In this document: piece by piece, positions 1-10,941 of the stretch
Layout of the letters: every line of letters begins with the position of its first letter
Numbering within the stretch: position 1 is the stretch's first letter
Assembly: GCF_910591885.1 (NCBI RefSeq)
Contig: NC_063279.1
Span: 4,340,001-4,404,000, forward strand
Length of the DNA: 64,000 bases
From: Bombus terrestris
Lineage: Eukaryota > Arthropoda > Insecta > Hymenoptera > Apidae
Reading direction: 5' to 3'
Position numbers and translations under genes: made by a program
Notes under the pieces: model-generated
Seen by the model: only the letters and a program-made list of their open reading frames with translations
Told to the model about the DNA's origin: nothing
The model's database searches: none

Positions 1-637
1 AATTATCGTAGAATTTATTATTATTACTTCCTCTTTTGTTGTATATTTTATAAATAAAAATTTGTACGTTCATAATACATAAATATTTCAACGACTACAA
101 AGGAAAATAATAAATTCTGCAATAAATACGAACCAAGAATAAAATATCGGAGCACATAAACAGCATTAAGCTTTAATAGACTCGATTTCTGCCAAAGCAG
201 CTTTCCACGAAGAAGCCTACTTTAATCCACGCAGAGTTTACGGGGATTGTTCGCCATTGAACGAGCCGATTCGTTGTTCGAAGCTATTCGAACTTCCGAA
301 TTTATAATCTAAAGTATTTCGGCCGTGCAATCACAGTAATTAATCGTTCTTTCGAGTTCCGTTCCACGTTCAAACGGAATTCGGATCTGCAAATGCAATT
401 AACATGTACCATCCCTCGCTCTTCTTCTCCCTTCCTCCTGTTTACTCCTCTTCCTCTTTGTCTAATTCCCTTTTCGTTGTTATCGAAAGCGAAGCGACGG
501 TGCTTTTACGTAATTCCAATTGGCCAGAGAACGTCGTAAATTCGCGGACTAACCACGCAGATTCATAATAATCGAATTTACGTAACTTTCACTCAATGGA
601 GAAACCGTGCGCTTACCCTTTAAACACCGATGCTTAC
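1..637. other. Left flank, probably intron or 3' region
   Basis: AT-rich on the left, mixed composition from 180 to 637. It follows the donor at 637 in the minus sense. A possible acceptor (CGTATTTATTGCAG|) precedes 116, with a 22-codon frame down to a TAA at 48-50. Nothing else was recognised. Confidence 0.4.
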
Positions 638-873
638 CTGTCTCCTCTCGCGAATCTGCGTCGACAGGATTTCCAATTCTTTCACAGAATTAATGGTACG
701 GACAAGGAATTCTCGATTATCAAGTGGAAGAGCATCCAGTTTAGAAGCGATAAGAGTTCGCGAATATCGTGCGCGAATTTCACGCACGTAATTTATTAAG
801 CTCTCGGCTGGACTTTTTATTGGACAATATTTTCTGCGTATTGCGTAATCTTCATGAAATATAATGGTATTTT
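638..873 (-). CDS. Candidate internal coding exon
   Basis: On the minus strand a 78-codon open stretch runs from the acceptor-like TTGTTGCGACTACAG| to a strong donor, GAGACAG|GTAAGC. It contains no in-frame Met, so an ATG-based search misses it. It reads NTIIFHEDYAIRRKY near its start and INSVKELEILSTQIRERRQ at its end. The C-terminal third looks like an amphipathic, charged helix. The exon ends in phase 0 but needs one base from the previous exon (phase 1 entry), so it cannot follow the exon at 7974-8108 directly; at least one exon between them would be missing. The opposite strand is also open for 67 codons here (596-799), so low stop density on both strands is a caution. The family is not recognised. 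Confidence 0.3.
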
Positions 874-2475
874 CTGTAGTCGCAACAAAATTTCAATGAT
901 TCTATTGATTTACGACAGAAGATACGTTTCACGCGAACAATACTCCCGCCGTATCGCGTTTTAGGCGCTTCTCGTAGCTACGGTTAGCACTTTCGTTTAA
1001 TAAAATTTCGTACTGTCGTAGAGCAACAAGAGATATAGAAGAGGCAGAAAAATGTACGCTAGCTAGAATTATAGAATTTAACGTACCGTGGCATAACGTA
1101 GTGCGGCGTATAAGGTACGACGAAGTACACTGTGCAGTACAACTACAGTTTTGTGATACATCGACGATAAAATAACGCATTTAAGTCGATTCAAATAAGA
1201 ACTGCGCGAGGAAGTTCGATATAAACGACATCGAGAGTCAGAGACACCAGTTTGTCTTGGCTTCTTACTCGCTCTACAGCAGAGTCATAATAGCGACCCA
1301 CCGAGTCGAAGATTTGTGTGATATTCATGGAAAAGGTATTCGAAGGTTGATGTCCTTCAAATAGAACGTGGAGGGTGTTTCAATTTGGAAATATCAAAGG
1401 CCAAACTAATTTAATATTTTTATTACCACGGTATAAGAAGCAATCTCTTTATATGTAGCTTGATTCGCTTTTAGTTTAAAATTTATTATTTTAATGTCTT
1501 ATAATTTTGATTTGTAATATTCTACAGTTATCTTAACATTAATATTCCTAATATTTAGGAATGAACTTCTTTGTATTGAGACGAATTATTAACGAAATCC
1601 CACTGATGTCTGACATATCACGTACTTATACTACTTGCACGGTCTAAAACGTTCTTGTTGGGCATTTTTGATGTTTCTATAATTATACGTGTCGATTAAC
1701 GATATCGAATAAAATGTATTTATAATAATAGGTTGAAAAAGTAATCGGGATCTCATGTAAAAATTTGCTGGTTATTTTAACAATAATTTTATTCGATTCA
1801 GTCGAAGATATTTCCCGGATAGTTCTCGTTCTTATAAATTCAACGCTTTGTATACAAATGCTTTTTTATTAGATACGATTTATCTAGTGAAAGCCGTACA
1901 ATAATGTAAACTGTTAATCGGAAATTTGTTTGAAAAGAAATGTAGCGTGCGTAAATTCTTGACGTGTAATGGGTTTAATGTCGCGAATTCGTTCGATCGA
2001 GCTCATTGCAACACATCACTAAAGACATGTAAACATTTTACCATGGATTTAACAAACAATAAATTGAACAAAGTATAAATACAATATAATTTAAGTGCCT
2101 TCGTTTAAGTTTCGACATCGATATCATCTCGAGATACATCGTTTCAGATCAGCATAAATTTTGCGAAATATAAACGACCCTCGTCAATTAATATCACAAA
2201 ATATATCTATAACCCCGTGAAATTGTTTTGGTAAAGTAAGCACATGAATCACTATGAATACTATGCTGCATTTGTACGACTATAGAAAAAGTATGTTCAA
2301 CGCAATTTCCCAAGCTTATCTCGGTGCTAGACAAATGTACAAAGAATAAAAGCACCTTAAACAAAATCTTTAAAGTTCTCGTCGATACCGAACGAATATA
2401 ATAAATACAAAATATCGTATTGCGCGTAAAAGAAGTCACCATTATAGAGAATTTCTACGATTTATTGCCAATGTA
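874..2475. other. Non-coding, no gene seen
   Basis: AT-rich with dense stops in all frames. It holds one copy (1617-1656) of a 40-base motif repeated at 4984-5023. No other structure was recognised. Confidence 0.5.
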
Positions 2476-2649
2476 TTAGGTCATCGCATAAGTTCGTGCC
2501 GTTTTTCGAGCGGTTATATATGTTAAGATTATTTACATACCTTTCAGTTTCATGAAAATATGTAATCCCCCTCTCGTTGTACAACTTCTTTTTTCCATTT
2601 TTCATTATTCATTATTCAAAGGTCGGCACGAACTTATGGGATGACCTAA
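2476..2649. mobile_element. Mariner-type MITE, 174 bp, with TA target duplication
   Basis: Terminal inverted repeats of 26 bp match at 25 of 26 positions: the left end starts TTAGGTCATCGCATAAGTTC (2476-2501) and the right end is its complement (2624-2649). TA flanks both sides (2474-2475 and 2650-2651), the target duplication of Tc1/mariner elements. The TIR body (CATAAGTTCGTGCCG) resembles ends of insect mariner transposons. The ~120-bp interior has no coding capacity, so this is a non-autonomous deletion derivative. The near-perfect ends suggest a fairly recent insertion. Confidence 0.85.
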
Positions 2650-4130
2650 TACATAGTCACACCTAAACTTTGAGAAAGAAAGTTTTATAGACGTCGTTCA
2701 AATAACAGCATACTATCGATTACAACATTATCACGAACCGCGTATAACATATTACGCAATAAATACGAAACAAGCAGGCGAATAAATGAGAAATAACGGG
2801 TCAATCTTCTTCTCGCTATTTCAACGAGACTTTTCCGAATCGTTCGAGACGAAGTGAGCACGCGGCCGACACGTTTCGTCGAGACAGTGTTGGCAGCGCG
2901 TAATAATAATTTATTAGGAAAGTTCGTCTTCGTTGCCGACCATCTAGAACTCGGCTAACTTTTCTTAATGCACCGGCTGCTTAGCGACAACTTGGCAGCT
3001 GGTCGGCCAAATTAACACTAATGCCGGTCCGGCTCGTTTTCTAATTAAGTATGTTAATTCGTACGCGGCCGCTACTTTTCTTTCCAATGTTTCCTTTTTA
3101 CCCTCATAGCTCTTCCGTTCTCAACGGACAACAAAAATTACGGGCAGATTAAGCCAGCTGCTTTGAATTCGTCCACGAACTACTACGTGCCACTGTACCC
3201 AACAATGCGTCTACGTGCCTTCATTCCAATTAACGCGGGAACGGTATATGCACTATGCAGTGTTTAGAGATTAGGAGGGAGAAACTACGATGAATGTACA
3301 AAATAATGGTATTTTTAGGTACGAACGTCTGCGGCACTAATGAAAGTATACGAACTAATATCATGAATGCCTTTAATTTATTTTTGATATACAAAGTAGG
3401 TATATTACACGAAACATTTTGGTATCGAAGGTGGCGATAAAACCAAAACGATTGTCTATCCGAAGCGAAAGGCAAAGCTTCTCGTTCGTCAATTTCGAAA
3501 ATTTGTTCAAATTTAACGCGAATCGAGGAGCTCGTGCGAAGTCAAGTTCGATCAGTTTCTTGTCTCCTCGGTGAGGAAGAAGCACGAGTCAAATCCAAGA
3601 ACGCGGAAAAAGAATCAAGATGTTATCCGTACTTAAAAGCGAAGTACTACAAAGAATCTTCGCAGAGATGGTACTTTACCTTTTGAAGAAAAGGTGTACT
3701 TGGAAACTTTTGGCCGAGGGACGTAGTCGTATAACCTTTAGGAACCGATCTAAGAAAGGAATAAAGGGAACGTTTGAAAAAGCCATTCGATCGTTCTCAA
3801 TGACAAGAGTTTCGTTTTCAAAGAAAAAGAGCGAGTGATTAAATTCTTTGGAAAGATTATGCGATAGATTATGTAGTGCGAAGTTATAAAAATATAAAGT
3901 GTTACGCTCCTAGCCATGAAAATTCCAATGTCGATGTCTATTGAAAAATCAAAGAAACCACGCGGCTGTAACGCAAAATTCTTCTCGCTAAAAGATTCAT
4001 CGGTAGAACAGGCGAAGAAGAAGAATCCAACTACGATTTATAGCGAAAGTTGGGCGACTCTTTCTCCCGTCCTTCTCCGCCATCAACAGCAATCCACTTT
4101 TCCTAGCTAACTTCCCCGAACGGGGCAGCT
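2650..4130. other. Non-coding, with a TAAT-bearing GC-mixed block
   Basis: About 2820-3080 is GC-mixed with TTAATT and AATTAA cores, CAGCTG-type E-boxes and NotI-like GCGGCCGC, resembling an enhancer or conserved non-coding block. On the minus strand 3680-3749 is bounded by a good acceptor (TTCCTTTCTTAG|) and donor (AAAAG|GTAAAG), but the open frames do not fit the neighbouring phases. No gene is called. Confidence 0.3.
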
Positions 4131-4610
4131 ACTTAGCGCCAACTCGGTAGTCAGCTTAACGCGAAAGTTAGCGTGGTCGGGTGAATGTCAACGGCATACG
4201 AAATGGCGAGGTCGCGAGGAATCGCAGCGCGCATTCTCGTTTCCGTTTTGCAATATGCAGTCGCGATGCGCGCTCGATGCGGGCCAACCTTGTTTCGGGC
4301 CGCTTCAATTCCGTATTAGAGTGTCCTCGTGGCCGTGCAATATGCCAGATCTTCGTGGGAAAAATTTCACGAACGGCAGCCAGTGTCTGCGGGCATCCCT
4401 AGACCAGAATTTCGTCGAGGAAATTGATACGGAAATTTGCGACCCTCATATCGGACTATTTTCCGCCTCCATTTCCGTGTTTCTTCGATGCTACCTCTTT
4501 TTGGCCTACTGTGCCTGCCGCTTTGTCAAAGCAGGATGTCTATTTTTGGTTTTGAAAAATTCCAGTCTCTCGCGCATGTTTTGGATCGAACGTAAATCTT
4601 CCCGATAGTT
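4131..4610. other. GC-richer islet without a recognised gene
   Basis: GC-richer than its surroundings. Plus-strand frames (4181-4402, 4255-4608) overlap each other and resemble no domain. It is likely a regulatory or conserved non-coding islet. Confidence 0.3.
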
Positions 4611-7600
4611 TACGAAAGATTTCGTCCCATTTTAGAAATTTTTTCTTTCTGGTTGTTCTTTTTTTTATGATTTTTGATGACGAGCGACGAGGAGAATGCT
4701 TTTTGAATGATATTCATGATTCTCGGGAATTTATTGCATTAAACCGCAGATAATACGAACATTTTTGTCCGTTCGAATAGAATTCATTGTTTTCAAGTAT
4801 TTATTGCGTCATATTGTCGTGTCGATAGTGCGAATACCTTTGTTTTTTTTTCAGGGAGGGTGATATATGAGAATTTATTTGTTATTAGTGGAATATGGAA
4901 TGCGTAGAAAATACCAAATATTAAAATAATAAAAATATTGAAATATACATAGGAATAAGCGTAGTGGCACTACTATCGAGTCAATCACGCACTTATACCA
5001 TTTGCACAGTCTGAAACATTCTTACTTTCTTCTTACTTTGTTCCTTGCTCAATTGCGTATTTGGACATTTCTTTCGACATAGTATTTATTTTCTTGAAAC
5101 TATAAGAAGTAACAATTGTATCTATCGATATACGTATTTGTGAAAATAGAGGATAATTTAATTTAATATTGCTTCGAACACTGGAGAACATCTCGTAGCA
5201 AAATTTTTGTGAAAATTTAATGGATATTTATGTTCGCTCACTGATATTATGATATAACGGGAAAATAACACACGGAAAGTTTCTTTATCTTTAAAGCATA
5301 GTAAATTTCATCACGCAAAATAAACATTTTTAGGTATCGGACGAAAAATATTTGAAATAACAGTGACTGGAAATATTGTTATGGAAATGTTGCATAAAAA
5401 TAATAAATGGCGATGTTATGACTTTAATACGACGCTTTGATAAACGAGCAGGCATAATTACGAGTCATGTACTTTCCAGATTAAACATTAAATTCTCATA
5501 TTATTGTTTGTTGAATCGTTTAAAAAACGATAAGTGAAACGTGTAAAATGATATTTGCGTAAGAAATGTAAGCGTACTTATCGTAAGATTAAAGCATAAA
5601 TTTAATGAATTTCGCATGTGAAATATCGCTACGTTACGTTGGAACATACGTTACAACAACTATTTTAACGTATGAAAAAAAGGAAGTGGTGACTACGGTT
5701 ACGTTTGTTTTCGTGGACACAGTATGAAATCCAGTAACTAGGAAGCGCAACAACGGCAAACAAAAATTTGTAACAATCTGGCCAAATATAATTACTTTAA
5801 CGAACGAATTTATGTTGCGATGCCTTTTTTTTCGCTCGTACATAATGGTGCACCGCGAAAAGGAAAAGAAATAATTAACGTTTAATGTAAAAAAAATTGG
5901 GGGCGACAAATATTAATATCAAGAGAAAGAGAGAGAAAGGGGGGAGAGGGCGGGGAAGTAGAGCGAACCGATATCAAACCGTTTGTAGGAATAAAATATT
6001 TACAGGCCCTTCTTGGATGTTACGACGCAAAATCTGAATATTTTATAACTCTGAAAGCATCCTGTTGAGTTCTAGTAATCGTGATACACAAATCAACTAA
6101 TGATAAACTTTATCACATCACTTTTTCGCGTTTAACTATTAGTAGCGAGAGTAGAAATGTACATAGATTAAATTGAAAAACATTGTGCAATGAAAATTAG
6201 AAAATGTCTAGTAGATTTCTAGCAGCAAAGGTAGAAAATTAAAAAAAAAAAAATGGCAAGCATGAAAAAATATTGTTAAAGATTAGCGAAAATAAAGATT
6301 GAAATATTTTAGCCTCAAAGCGTTTTCTTCGAAATTTCTTTAACGAAATAACATCAGCTTGACATAGACATCGTTATTCCTAAAGTTTTAGGCTTCAGGG
6401 AGAAGGACCCGTGTCAGTATTGTTCATGTTAAGCTTTGGAGCTTAGCAAGCTTTTCTCGTCCTCTGCCAGTTAACTTGGCATACAAACGCTGACATATAA
6501 GTCTATATGATAAATTTGTGTTAGCGAAAAATATAATGCTAAATATATAAAAGAAAACAAAACAGAGAGAAAGAGGGAGAGAGTTGTGATATAACGCGTG
6601 ACTGAATTACGTCACTACAATACTATTTTCCTATTTATTCACCAAATGCTGGAATATACAAGACAATAATAATCCCATTAATACACTGATCGAAGTAGAC
6701 AAAAAAGTAAATATTTCTTTATCTCAGAGATCTTCTTTATATCATTCAGAATATTAAAAAAAAAATAATAATAATAAATAATACCCTTTTGTCCCCATTT
6801 AATTAAATCAACAGAGAAACAAAAATGTTCTTGCTTACTAATACACATTTTAATAAAAAAGTAAGTAAATATTTTCTTAGCTTTATATTTACATTATCCA
6901 ATATAGATAAATATTTATTGTATCAATTTCTACTTTCCTTTCCGATGAAAGAGCATCGATTCAGCTACGTTAATCGTTAGGTATCTCTTTCTATATATCA
7001 TAATGTAAGAGCAACTGGTCTCCAAACTGAGAACGGCTCTTTATTACGGTATATCGGGTGATTCTCATTGGCAAGGAGTAAGAGATACGTGGCCGCAAAT
7101 TGCTTCTTGCAATCGCTGACGCGAGCTAACCTATGCGAAACTAAACTGCAGCACTGCAGTTGCGCCAGCTGCTTCACAGCGGTACAGAAACTCGCCTTGT
7201 TATCGGGAACCTCGCCTTGGATACCTTTGCGTGGCCCTTCTTGTCGTTGACGATTTCACGCTTGGACGTGAATTACGGGGCCGTCTTTCAGAGCTCGACG
7301 AATCCGGAAACGACATAACGAGAAAATTGATTCTTGAAGGCAGAACGGTGGAAAATTCTCGTTTCTATTATTTCTTGCAGTTCTACTAGCGTACAGTAGA
7401 ATTTTCTATCTATGTGATATTTTTCTTTTCATGGAATAATCCGTCTCATTATATCGCAACCACGAAAGAATTTTAATAAACAGATAGAAAACTTTGAAAA
7501 AAGTTAGGGATATTCGAGGATATCCATCCAGCGATACATCTGCAATATCCGCTCGTTGTCTAATCTCGTCAACTAAAATATTTCCTTAATACGAATGAGT

Positions 7601-7973
7601 TAAATATTCACCGCGTAAGATATATGTATCTACATGAATCTTCAATGATGAGGCATTTATTTATTTATTTTTTATCTAAGACGTAAATCGCAAAGACTAA
7701 TGGAAGTTAATAGCAAGTAATAATGAATATTGTATTAAAGATTACTTAATAGAAATTTCAATAAAACAATTAATTTCTTCCTTTCAAAAATATTAAAAAA
7801 GATATGATATATACATTAGCATAGAAAGCAAATGCAAAATTTTTCGATCAACCGGACACGTTATTAGCGAATGAAAGATACGTTGAAAATGTAATATTGA
7901 TTTTTATAGTTGAACAAAGATATTTGCAAGAATAGATGGCCGTTCTTATCAAATTTCTATCAAATTCCTTTAC
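4611..7973. other. Non-coding, probably intronic
   Basis: AT-rich. It contains the second copy of the 40-base motif (4984-5023), a GA-rich tract at about 5921-5962, A-runs near 6241-6253 and a GC-mixed patch at 7060-7330. No supported exon was found between the candidate exons at 638-873 and 7974-8108. Confidence 0.4.
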
Positions 7974-8108
7974 CTTGCTAAATACTTCAAGATCAATTAA
8001 ACCTGAATACAACGTCTCCTTAAAATTTGTATTAAACGTACTTAATTCGTAACGAAGATTGCCGGTAGTAACGTACGGAAGCACTTGTCCGAGATCATTT
8101 CTAGCTAT
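7974..8108 (-). CDS. Internal coding exon, phase 0 to phase 0
   Basis: This 135-bp exon (45 codons) has strong borders on both sides: an acceptor reading TTATTTATTTGCAG| and a donor reading AAG|GTAAAG. It translates without a stop, starting IARNDLGQVLPYVTTGNLRY and ending GLIDLEVFSK. The composition looks like a folded soluble segment (mixed beta and helix, no transmembrane run, no cysteine). Both ends are in phase 0, as is the donor of the membrane exon at 24501-24692, so the two could be joined directly or through further phase-0 exons, with about 16 kb of intron between. Codons are ordinary and moderately AT-rich, unlike the surrounding stop-dense sequence. I could not assign a domain family. 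The alternative reading is a chance frame between chance splice sites, which the quality of both borders makes less likely. Confidence 0.55.
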
Positions 8109-10439
8109 CTGCAAATAAATAATGTTACTTCCAGCCGGTTGCTTTTACGTCGAGGGCGTATCTTACATCGTTGTTAAAGCTGTATCTTCGGAAGCGTAAA
8201 TGTTGCAGCAAAGCGTTGATGCTTCAAAGTCGAGTTCGTAGCACGAAAAACGCTTTGCATTGCGATTACGGATTCCGAACCGGAAGTACCGAAGCCTGAG
8301 GCCAGACGGAAGGGATTATTCCAGCAGTCGCGTTTGCGTCACACGTGTAATTTCACGCCAGAGCTTTAAATTCACAGATTCAAACGACCTCTTACATCTG
8401 CTAAATAAAAGAGTTATTCAATGATGGAGATGACACGTCGAAGAGGAAATGAAATTTTAACAATACGATGAAAAGAAGCACTCTCCTTGCTTGTACTGCA
8501 GAGTTTGATTCTTTGAAACTTCTTTAAAATTAAATAGAGTTTAGGCGTTAAAGATCAAACAATGGAAAACGCGAATATAAAAATTTACATGTTGTTAGAA
8601 ATTATTAGGAACCGCTAGAAATTTCTATAATATGAAGAGGCTAAGAATTCGAATGGTATAAGTCAGTCTACCGTTTGCATAAAACAATATGTGTTCTACG
8701 TTTATTATTACAAAAATTCGTTATACTTTTCCAAGCCTTGAAAAGGTATCGTGGCGGAGAATTAAATTATTTAATTATGAAACTAAAGGGGTGATACTTT
8801 TAAAAGTCGAAATACGTGGAAAAATTCGAATTCTCAAAGTTTTGATTTTATGAAATTATATATGTTTACATTTTTAATACAATTTTCAGTGTTTATAATA
8901 TTGAGATATGCATAATTTTGTGTGCTAGGCTAGATTAGCTGTGTAGTAGTGACACATGTATGCGAGTATGGGTACATAGAAGTATGTGTGTGTACAGCGT
9001 CACGAAAAACAAATGAATGCAACTGTTCCGTTGGCGGTGTGGTATAGAAGATAGCGAGACAAAGAGAGTGCGGAGACGCGTGCAAATGTATATCGATGAA
9101 GATCCTGCAAATCGTTTATTAAATAAATCTAAAACTATTTTAATATAAATTCTAAGTGTAATCTTAGTGTTCCTTTACTTTTATTTCGGCGATTAAAATC
9201 CACGATTCTCAACATATAGCTTTGTCAAAACTAATATCGATCAAAATATGATTCAACGGATTAGAACGCAAGTATATAGCTTCCTTTCAATTAAGCAGAT
9301 TACGATAACTTCTTGTGCAGTTAAATTCATTTTCAACTTTTAACTGGTTCCAAAGTAAATCCAGACAAGTAATATCGGGTTACCTATATACAGAACAAAC
9401 AAGTAATATAAATACAGAACAAACAGTTTCATGGCAACAAATTATCCTTGCTCTCTTCCTCTCGTCACAAGACTATAAAACGCGGTAGATTCCGAAACAA
9501 ACTAGAAAGAAACCATCTGAATTACGCGAAAAACGATTTTCTACTCTGGAGCGGGGCTTGAATCTAATTGATGAAAATCGTACAGTTCGATTATTCTGGA
9601 GAATAAATTTAAATCGTCGTGCACAGTGGTACTCTTGTTCGGTGGTTGAACGACAAAGAACAGTTATACAAACACGATAATCTGGAAGCGTTTTCAAGTT
9701 CCAATTTTTCCGGTTCGATCGATACGTGCGGAAGCGCGGCTGCTTCGATTTCTCATTTTATCGCGCCACTTGTACGAACATACCCACTCCTCTGTCGTTC
9801 TCCTCCGTTTTTACCTCGCTGAACCGATTTACCGGATTTCGATCGCATTTCACGCAATTAGGGTCGTCCCTCGTTATCATCGTTATTATCAATATTTTTT
9901 ACTTGCGATGGACAACGTATTAAGCGCTTTAGCACAGTGGATTATACCGTTGAAGTTTGTTCTTTCTTTCGAAATGTACACTTTATATATGTTGCACAGT
10001 TTACGCAGTTTTTGACATGAACATTTTCTTCTTCATGAAAGAAAAGAAGATTTTCTATGAATTTTTATTGAAATTATAATTACAATCTCGAGTAAGAAAA
10101 TGAAAGTATTTCGAGGTCATGTAAAAAAGCAAGATAGAATTCAGATGTATCTAGATTAAGTTAAATTCAAATGTATCTAGATAAGTTAAAAAATGTATTA
10201 AATCTGAAGTAAACAATAGCTATTGCTGTGATATATCGATTCTATGCCAAATTGTAACGACTAAATGTTTTAAATCGAACGAAGAAATGCAAAAATAACA
10301 GCAAAAGGAGAAACATAAAGCTACGGTGTTCTCAAATATTTCGAAATGGTGTGTTGCAATTTTTTTTTAAATGCTCACCTCCACTTAACAATCGGTCCTT
10401 ATAAAATTTCGAAACTCTGTCAAAAATTTACTCGGAAAA
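8109..10439. other. Non-coding, probably intronic
   Basis: Mixed composition. 8930-9110 is GT- and GA-rich (TGTGTGTACAG, GCGAGACAAAGAGAG) and could be a decayed element, but no ends were found. A minus-strand acceptor near 9599 opens into an Arg-rich frame without a donor. No gene is called. Confidence 0.35.
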
Positions 10440-10900
10440 AACGAGGCGAAGAAATATAGAAAATTAGCCTCATTCGCAGCAGACTAACGACTACACACAC
10501 GCTGCTCCACTCTCTCGCCCGAAGTTCTCGCGAAACAGAAAAATCCGAATTCGGTCAGCTGGCGGAGGCCGAGTCGAAGAGAGAAAAACCGTTTGAAATT
10601 GAATAGCCGTATGTGGGCCGTATAACCATTCGTTCCTGTCGAAATACCTTTCAGAACGACGCGTCATTCCGTCGAGAGTCGTCCGTGAAATCCAACGACT
10701 AGCACCGGCGCGGTTCACAGCTCCAAGTAAGATTCTGTGAAGCACGGTGTGCACCATGAAACCGTCGATCCCCCGTGGGACGCAGCCTCGATTTTACCAC
10801 CGAACCAACGCCGCATCAAATATTAGACTGCGAATAGTTGCGATAAGTGGAATAGCTATTGTAGCTGCGAAACACCTGCTCCCTTTCTAAACGAAATTCA
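10440..10900. other. GC-richer islet without a recognised gene
   Basis: CpG-rich islet with overlapping frames on both strands (for example minus 10491-10757) and a plus-strand donor-like CAA|GTAAGA near 10727. Neither frame resembles a known domain. It is possibly a regulatory islet or an unrecognised 5' exon. Confidence 0.25.
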
Positions 10901-10915
10901 AGAATATTCTTTCTT

Positions 10916-10941
10916 TCTCTCTCTCTCTCTCTCTCTCTCTC
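10916..10941. repeat. (TC)13 microsatellite
   Basis: Thirteen uninterrupted TC units. On the minus strand this is a GAGA tract, which in insects can bind GAGA-type factors. It lies just to the right of a GC-richer block (10440-10900). Confidence 0.95.

Noticed and set aside
2531..2550. Strong minus-strand donor AAAG|GTATGT
   Set aside because: It is internal to the MITE, and no exon is open upstream of it.
3680..3749. 70-bp minus-strand candidate exon with good borders
   Set aside because: Its open frames do not fit the phases of the neighbouring candidate exons. The purine-rich plus strand makes an apparent polypyrimidine acceptor likely by chance.
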